NCBI GenBank assembly: GCA_026936325.1
Contig: JAPTHN010000008.1
Location: forward strand, 52,307,706-52,371,705
Direction of reading: 5' to 3'
Source: Platynereis dumerilii
Taxonomy: Eukaryota > Annelida > Polychaeta > Phyllodocida > Nereididae
DNA: 64,000 bases
In this document: piece after piece, positions 58,588-64,000 of the stretch
Layout: each line of letters starts with the position of its first letter
How positions within the stretch are numbered: position 1 is the first letter of the stretch
Made by a program: the position numbers and the translations under genes
Notes under the pieces: model-generated
Databases searched by the model: none
The model's input: the letters and a program-made list of their open reading frames with translations, nothing else
What the model was told of the DNA's origin: nothing

Positions 58588-59264
58588 TTATCAGTCAGGG
58601 AGTTGACCATCACAAGAGGACTATTGGAATTCTAGCTAAGCTGCTAAGTTCTGGCCCTGACAAGATGATTTGAGTTGTTTGGGATCATCAGCCAGGTGTC
58701 AGGAAAAAAGGTCTGATCTCTTTGCAGCCATCCCCACCTTACACTGTTACACCAGCATGAACAATCAAGGAAATTACCATCTGGTCAAGACAAGCAATGT
58801 CTTCAGCCCCACATGACACTCACCTTAGCACTGACTGCTGACCCTCTCAAATTATCTTTGCCCAGCCATGACTTTGGCAGTGCTCAAAATCATCTTTGAC
58901 AGGCTATTTAAAAATAACTGCTGCTACTATAACTTCCAAACTGGGCATAAACTGATAAAGTTGTATCCACAGTATCAACTAACTGTATTAATTTTGACAT
59001 AATGAGGAAAAGAACCCCAAGGCTCCAGAGAAATTAAGAAACTGTCATCAGCTGCTAATGACTTTGCTGTACCTAGCTCGCGAAATTGGATAGAATATGT
59101 CCCGCTACTGTCATGCTGCTGTGTGATGAGGATGGCTGCACAGAGATTACACTTCCTTTTGATACCCAACTGGTCAACCCCACACACTCAATTATCCTGT
59201 CAGGGCCAGGACTTAGCGGCAATTGTAATTGTCATCGTGTGATGGTAATTTCCCAGACTGATAA
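58588..59264 (+). mobile_element. MITE-like dispersed repeat, copy C (most complete)
   Basis: Inverted ends TTATCAGTCAGGGAGTTGACCATC (58588) and GATGGTAATTTCCCAGACTGATAA (to 59264). The arms extend about 150 bp: TTCTGGCCCTGACAAGATGA faces TCCTGTCAGGGCCAGGACTT, and TCTGATCTCTTTGCAGCCATCC faces GGATGGCTGCACAGAGATTA. No coding capacity. About 677 bp. Confidence 0.7.
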
Positions 59265-60170
59265 GAGTGGTAAACTCCCTCACTGTTATAATCCTGAAAT
59301 ATATGTTGGTTCAACAAAATGATCAATGCCAGCGCAGATCATGTTGAACTGTTAAATATGATGAATATGTTTTTTTGCTTTGCATGTTGAAATGCTATTG
59401 GCTTCATGGTTGATCGTGATTCATTGACATTTTCTTAAATCTCCTTGAATTAATTAATTTGATATCCTGTATTTTGTTTCACAAGGTTGTCTCTGGTGGC
59501 TGCTCAATGCAGCACAGCTCAGCTGATCTGGGAAATTGTATAGCGTTTATACATGGTATAGCATGAATAGGGTAATGGTTACTTGCATCATAATAATTTG
59601 CCTTAGATCAGTTAGACATTTTTGCATCCTTCAATTAATTATCAGCTGACTATCCTTGTAATATATTTGTTGTATAATCATGATAATTGATAAATAATCT
59701 GGCATTTTGATTTATCATGTTTATTACCGGTAATTACTATGTTATCTGGTCTTGTAACAAATAATGTTGGGCTTCAACATGTTCAAGCTAAACTGCAGAA
59801 ATTTCACAAGCAGATTGTCTGATTGCTGATAGTAGAAACAGTACTTGGTCATTGGTGGTAGGTCTACTACAAATACTTTTTTGTTCGCAAAGCTAGTGCT
59901 GTAGCCTGTATAGGTCCATTAAAACGATATTCCACAGGTTAATGAATCTTGAAAAATTGGTAATACTGGTAACTGGTTACTATAGCAGCTGTGGAACTAT
60001 GTCCATTTGTGTGGGATATTTGATTCCGTATTATCTCGTGTGACCCTGCTAATCAGCTGCTAATGTGGCTAATATCATGGCTATTATTGTGGTGCACTAC
60101 AACCAAATCAGTTTAATCATGATATGCACACATGTAATCCTGTTACTAATGACCGGTATACTAGGAAGGC
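59265..60170. other. MsrB intron 1, no gene seen
   Basis: AT-rich and single-copy. Nothing recognised. Confidence 0.45.
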
Positions 60171-60587
60171 CTATACAGGTAATGACGTAATACACTTAAA
60201 AGCGATATGGATATTTCCCTGCCCATTGCCACACCTAATTAGCACTGATAAGGCCATAGAACTAAAAAAATAAAAGTTGATACAATGTCTACTTTGTTTA
60301 AAATAGTTTCGTAAATATATAGGCCTATATTCTACAACATGTTCAACATGTTCAAAGGGCTTGGCTGTTTCTGACATAACAATACCATCAGCTATCTTAT
60401 TCAAGACAGCCAGAGGCTGGCTATTAGGTATAGATGGAGGAACATATATTTCAAAGTGTGGGGCCTGGTATAGCATGTACATGATGTACATAGTGATAGT
60501 GATAGGATAATCAATCGTCATGACATGGTCATGAGAGATGCAGATTGATTTTGAATGAAATGAACAGTCAGAACTGAATAATTTCAA
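60171..60587 (-). CDS. Hypothetical open frame (138 codons) inside MsrB intron 1
   Basis: This is the longest frame in the intron. Residues about 40-100 (PHFEIYVPPSIPNSQPLAVL, then NKIADGIVMSETAKPFEHVE) have a protein-like composition, and GCTATACCAG just upstream of them resembles an acceptor, so it could be an exon of an antisense gene or of a decayed element. I do not recognise a family, and no matching donor or second exon was found. Chance remains likely. Confidence 0.2.
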   Translation of the reverse strand: MKLFSSDCSFHSKSICISHDHVMTIDYPITITMYIMYMLYQAPHFEIYVPPSIPNSQPLAVLNKIADGIVMSETAKPFEHVEHVVEYRPIYLRNYFKQSRHCINFYFFSSMALSVLIRCGNGQGNIHIAFKCITSLPV

Positions 60588-61969
60588 TTAACACCTTGTA
60601 TTTCGAAAGAGAGACACCCTCGGTGATTTCTAATTGCCATTACAATTGACGAATGACAAGTACTTGCAATCAGTGACCTCACAACAAGCGCGACAAGCCC
60701 TATAACAATGTATAAACTACATTGAAATGAAGTGTCAATTTTTCATTGATTGAATTACCGATTACTTGTGACCTTATTGATGAATGGTATGACACATTAG
60801 ATAAATTGACTTATCCTGATAATATTGCCATTATAGGATAAGACCTCACAAACTGCTTATGATGAGTAATACAGATTATAGTATAACATGACAGGAATAG
60901 GGATGACCTCGCAAGAAACATTCTATTGTTACCCTGCTGGCTATGTAATAGCCTACGGGGTACTGCAGTCCTCAACGTGACGGGTAGCTGGGGATTTCAT
61001 CAAGCATAACTCACTTTGTGTTGCTCATATTTCATTCAAATTTTGCCTGTTATCTTATTTTGTCATGCAGATGGGAATGACAAGTTTCCAGGCATTTCTA
61101 GCAATTAGATGTGCGTAATTCCATGTTAGTTCAATAAATTTCAGGAAATTTTTCCACTTGACCCCCTTAGATTCGTCTCAAACATTTCTCAAACTAGCCT
61201 TTAGTAGTGTAATAGATGTGTGAATAGTTTCAGCTCAATATCTTGAACAGTTTAGTTTAGAAATATTTTCAAAACAGACTGTTTTTATGGCTTTTTTTTT
61301 CATATGAAAGTCGCTTTTCAAATGTTAATATTTGGGATTTCATGAAAGATACGACCTTGATTGTTTCCAGACATGATATCTGGGGTCGATGAAGTGGCTT
61401 TGAATACATTTAAGGGATATCTCTCATCTTGATTTATCTCTGCAGGCATTCCAAAAGGCTCTTCCATTTGGCGTAAATTATTGATGCAACTTTTTCAATC
61501 AGCTAAAACTCTAGAACTGCATTATCTACAAACTTTTTATCTTGACTTTTTAATCTACTGTAGTAGTAAACCTAGTATGGTAAGGACTGGTCATATGAAT
61601 TAATAGTTCTGGTAACAAAGTTCATCAAATTTGGGAAAAAATGCTATTTCACAGATTATCAATCTAAAACGCCAAAATATGATGCCATTTACCAATGTGA
61701 AACCAATGCCCTTTTCAAGTGTTTATTAATGCTCATTTTCTTTGCAAACAATACTGGAATTTATTACTTTTGTATGCATGTAACTGTATCCGAATGGTCT
61801 CAATGGCTTCACACAGAGCCAGCGGGGTTTACGTGCTTGCACGGTATTTTTTTATGTAAGCGCTTGAAATTTGTCTAATGTAAGGTTTCTGACGTTTCTT
61901 CAACTTTCTTGCCTTAACAAAACTCGATAATCATGTGATAAATAACCTTGACTTGCATTTCCATTTCAG
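60588..61969. other. MsrB intron 1, distal part
   Basis: No repeat or gene recognised. Ends in TTTCCATTTCAG at 61969, the acceptor of coding exon 2. Confidence 0.55.
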
Positions 61970-62142
61970 ACCGTACTCTGGGAAGATCTTGAACAGCAAG
62001 GACGAGGGAGTGTTCAACTGCGTGGTGTGTGAAAATCCACTCTTCACCTCCGAGAAGAAGTTCAGCTCCGGGTGCGGCTGGCCTGCGTTCAGTGATGTCA
62101 TAGCCCACGGCAAAGTGACGTTGAAGAAAGATGCCGCCCATG
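61970..62142 (+). CDS. MsrB: Methionine-R-sulfoxide reductase B, coding exon 2
   Basis: Enters in phase 2 (AG + A = Arg65) and leaves in phase 1 at CCATG/GTGAGACA. It encodes PYSGKILNSKDEGVFNCVVC (first zinc pair Cys82 and Cys85), then SSGCGWPAF with Cys100, which sits where many Cys-type MsrBs have the resolving cysteine, then VIAHGKVTLKKDAAHG. The SG-x-GWP-x-F motif forms part of the methionine-R-sulfoxide pocket. The exon sits 7.8 kb from exon 1. Confidence 0.92.
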
Positions 62143-62208
62143 GTGAGACAGATGCCGCAGATTGAACTTGCTAACATCTGAAAGCAATTGAGTATTTAAA
62201 AGGGGATT

Positions 62209-62327
62209 CAGGGGCGTATCTAGAAATGGCCTGAGGTGGGGACATTCCTATCTTTCCTCTGTTAATTTTGGGCCCGGGGGGGGGGGCATGCCCCAATGCC
62301 CCCCCCCCCCCCCCAAATGCGCCACTG
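62209..62327. mobile_element. Small hAT-type MITE remnant in MsrB intron 2
   Basis: It starts CAGGGGCGTATCTAG and ends AAATGCGCCACTG, with a G-run facing a C-run in the middle. The ends resemble hAT MITE ends (CAGNGGCGTA). The flanks show no clear 8-bp duplication. Confidence 0.5.
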
Positions 62328-62559
62328 CATGGGGCTATAGTTTAGTATTTGGATAATTGGAGTGAAATTCAGAAAATTGTCATTGTAAGTAATGAAAATT
62401 ATCTGTGTTTACATTTAAAAAAAGGATCCAATGAACTTTTTCAATAATAATTGGAGTGATTTGATAAAAGGGAACGTTCCAGACTCTGGAGAAATTAATA
62501 TTTTTTCACTACCTGATTGCTGATTAATATCATGAATAAATATGGCGACCTAGTAACAA

Positions 62560-62750
62560 GTGTAAAATACTCAACTCAGGAACAAACTCCCAGATAAGTC
62601 CTCAGTAACACTTGACTGCTTCAAGAGAAATCTCAAAACTCATCCGTTCAAGAGTTTCTACGAATAACGGTTGCCTGCTTGAATGCTTAGTGAGCAGTTT
62701 ACTGGAATTAGTGCTATATAAATGTCTCTTATATTATTATTTGATTTGAT
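62560..62750 (+). pseudogene. LINE 3'-end fragment in MsrB intron 2
   Basis: The frame NKLPDKSSVTLDCFKRNLKT then HPFKSFYE* (62581-62667) matches the common C-terminal end of LINE ORF2 proteins (form WNSLPxxxxxxxxLxxFKxxLKTHLF). The following TAGTGCTATATAAATGTCTC and TATTATTATT look like a CR1/L2-type 3' UTR with its short tail repeat. It is 5'-truncated and in the sense of the host gene. Confidence 0.7.
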
Positions 62751-63061
62751 ATTATCATGATTATCATGATTACGAATTCATGAAAAAAAAGTTTCTTTTC
62801 CTCGAAACAGGAGCATGTTTGCTTGACATGCTTGTAAAGTGTTTAATCAGATCATGAATTTTTTGAGACCACAAGCCAGTCAAAGAAAGAATAAACACGA
62901 TAAAGAGTGCTTGAAAGGTCATTATCATTCTAAAACAGTTTAAAACGTGATAAACATGCAAGTTTTCTTTTATCATATTTATTGCAGATCTTAATTTTTC
63001 TTCCTCTTTAGTATGATCATGATTTATTATATCTCCTTACTTTTGAAATTTTTTCTTGCAG

Positions 63062-63201
63062 GCATGTCTCGAATAGAAGTGAGCTGTAGTCAGTGTGGGG
63101 CGCACGTGGGCCACGTTTTTGATGACGGCCCGAAACCCGCTCGGATCAGATATTGTGTAAACTCGGCTTCCTTGGATTTTAAGAAACACAGCACAGTATA
63201 G
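63062..63201 (+). CDS. MsrB: Methionine-R-sulfoxide reductase B, coding exon 3
   Basis: After the acceptor TTTTTTCTTGCAG it completes Gly123 (G + GC) and encodes the C-terminal part to the stop at 63199-63201: [20 protein letters not shown] (second zinc pair Cys131 and Cys134; His137 and His140 of the active site), then [18 protein letters not shown] with the catalytic Cys154 where MSRB1 selenoproteins carry Sec. The joined exons (194 + 173 + 140 bases) give exactly 168 codons plus stop, a normal length for the family. The enzyme reduces methionine-R-sulfoxide in proteins, with electrons from thioredoxin. Paralogue class (MSRB1/2/3) is not decided. Confidence 0.93.
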
Positions 63202-64000
63202 CAAAGGACTCGGGACAAACTTCTTTAATTGCTTCACCAGTGTTCACTGTGCAAAGAGGTTTGAATGTTCAAAGTATTGAAAAACAGTTTTGCCAAATGA
63301 TGTTCGTACAATATTATATCATGTCATTTTCATTTATGCTAATTATAGGATCATTGCAGTGGTTCAAATGAATTTTGCGACTGTTTAGTCTGCTTAAAAG
63401 TTGTGAAAGATCTTAAGCTTATCATTTTGCTTGGTATTGCTTGATATCAACTGTTACGGAACTATTCAGTTCCTCACTTTCAATTTCAAATCATTTGTGA
63501 TAATATTTTCCTGAAAGTAAGCAAAAAATAGATAAGATTAAATATTTAAATGAATTGAATCAATGTGTAATACTATTTTACTGAAATTTAGTAAACCTTG
63601 CTCTTGTCAAACATGTTCAATATGATTAGATATGATGTTGCTGCATTTGATGTCATCATTTTAAAATTCTGGCCTTTTATGTGATTCAGCATGATGCTAT
63701 TGTTTGATTCATAGTAATCTGATTCAGCTAATCTAATTAAAGCTAATTCAATCTGATTAAATATTGATTTAAGGGTACATTTAACCAAATGATTTAAAGG
63801 AACTGTGATGTCATTGAATGTGTCCCTTACCCTGTGATAAAGTGAAGTGATACGGTAATTAACTGATGATATAATCTAATTAAGAGCTATTGTACTAATT
63901 AATTGAATAATTAATGAGTATTAATTGAATTAACAATCGTGAACAATATTAATTTCAAGTCACTGGAGCAATAACCTAAGTGGAGGCCTAAGGAGGGTTG
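63202..64000. other. MsrB 3' UTR and downstream DNA
   Basis: No AATAAA was found close behind the stop; ATTAAA variants occur (for example near 63539 and 63738), so the polyadenylation site is undecided. No other gene is seen to the window end. Confidence 0.45.

Overview
The window is genomic DNA from an animal: it has spliceosomal introns with GT...AG borders, a conserved metazoan-style protein spread over small exons, LINEs, hAT-like MITEs and abundant minisatellites. The AT-rich base composition and the many inverted-repeat (foldback-like) elements suggest a marine invertebrate, perhaps an echinoderm or another invertebrate deuterostome. The species cannot be fixed from the sequence alone.

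Only a few host genes can be supported. The clearest is a methionine-R-sulfoxide reductase B (MsrB) gene on the + strand. Its three coding exons (53967-54160, 61970-62142, 63062-63201) join in phase to give 168 residues with four zinc-binding cysteines and a catalytic cysteine. A 5' untranslated exon probably begins at 53449, and a promoter-like, CpG-bearing block with a splice donor at 41623/41624 may be its distant first exon. On the - strand, two homologous first coding exons of a monocarboxylate-transporter-like (SLC16/MFS) protein lie at 28219-28024 and 25702-25498. They share the same splice phase and a 1.65-kb minisatellite separates them. A possible + strand exon of unknown function lies at 24706-24981.

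Region by region: 1-2500 is a chain of minisatellites and (TATC)n. 2500-4812 is mostly featureless apart from two local tandem duplications. 4822-22193 is a 17.4-kb foldback-like element with a perfect 9-bp target duplication; its arms are arrays of an about 824-bp unit, about 5.6 copies on the left and 12 or more on the right, in opposite orientation around a 1.9-kb spacer. 22203-25500 is pyrimidine-rich DNA with a small MITE, a decayed LINE fragment and an inverted repeat pair. 25498-28219 holds the transporter exons and the minisatellite. 29380-31719 is a second inverted-repeat element made of short GCAAGGATCAT-type repeats. 32730-34137 is a nested MITE pair. 34289 to about 41400 is a LINE on the - strand, with an APE endonuclease and reverse transcriptase frame preceded by a 1202-codon frame of about 21 repeats of 55 residues.

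42009-50834 is an 8.8-kb element with inverted ends and a 9-10-bp target duplication. It carries nested repeats, including a 136-bp satellite, an hAT-like MITE with an 8-bp target duplication, and GATA arrays. From 53449 to 63201 is the MsrB gene, whose introns hold copies of a MITE-like family, a tandem repeat and a LINE 3' end.

The most unusual points are: (1) the giant foldback-like element with mirrored, higher-order arms; (2) the LINE, whose repeat-built first frame overlaps the endonuclease/RT frame and carries a U UUU UUA -1 slippery heptamer in exactly the right register; and (3) the recurrence, in several unrelated elements here, of inverted termini filled with short tandem repeats and followed by 9-10-bp or other target duplications.
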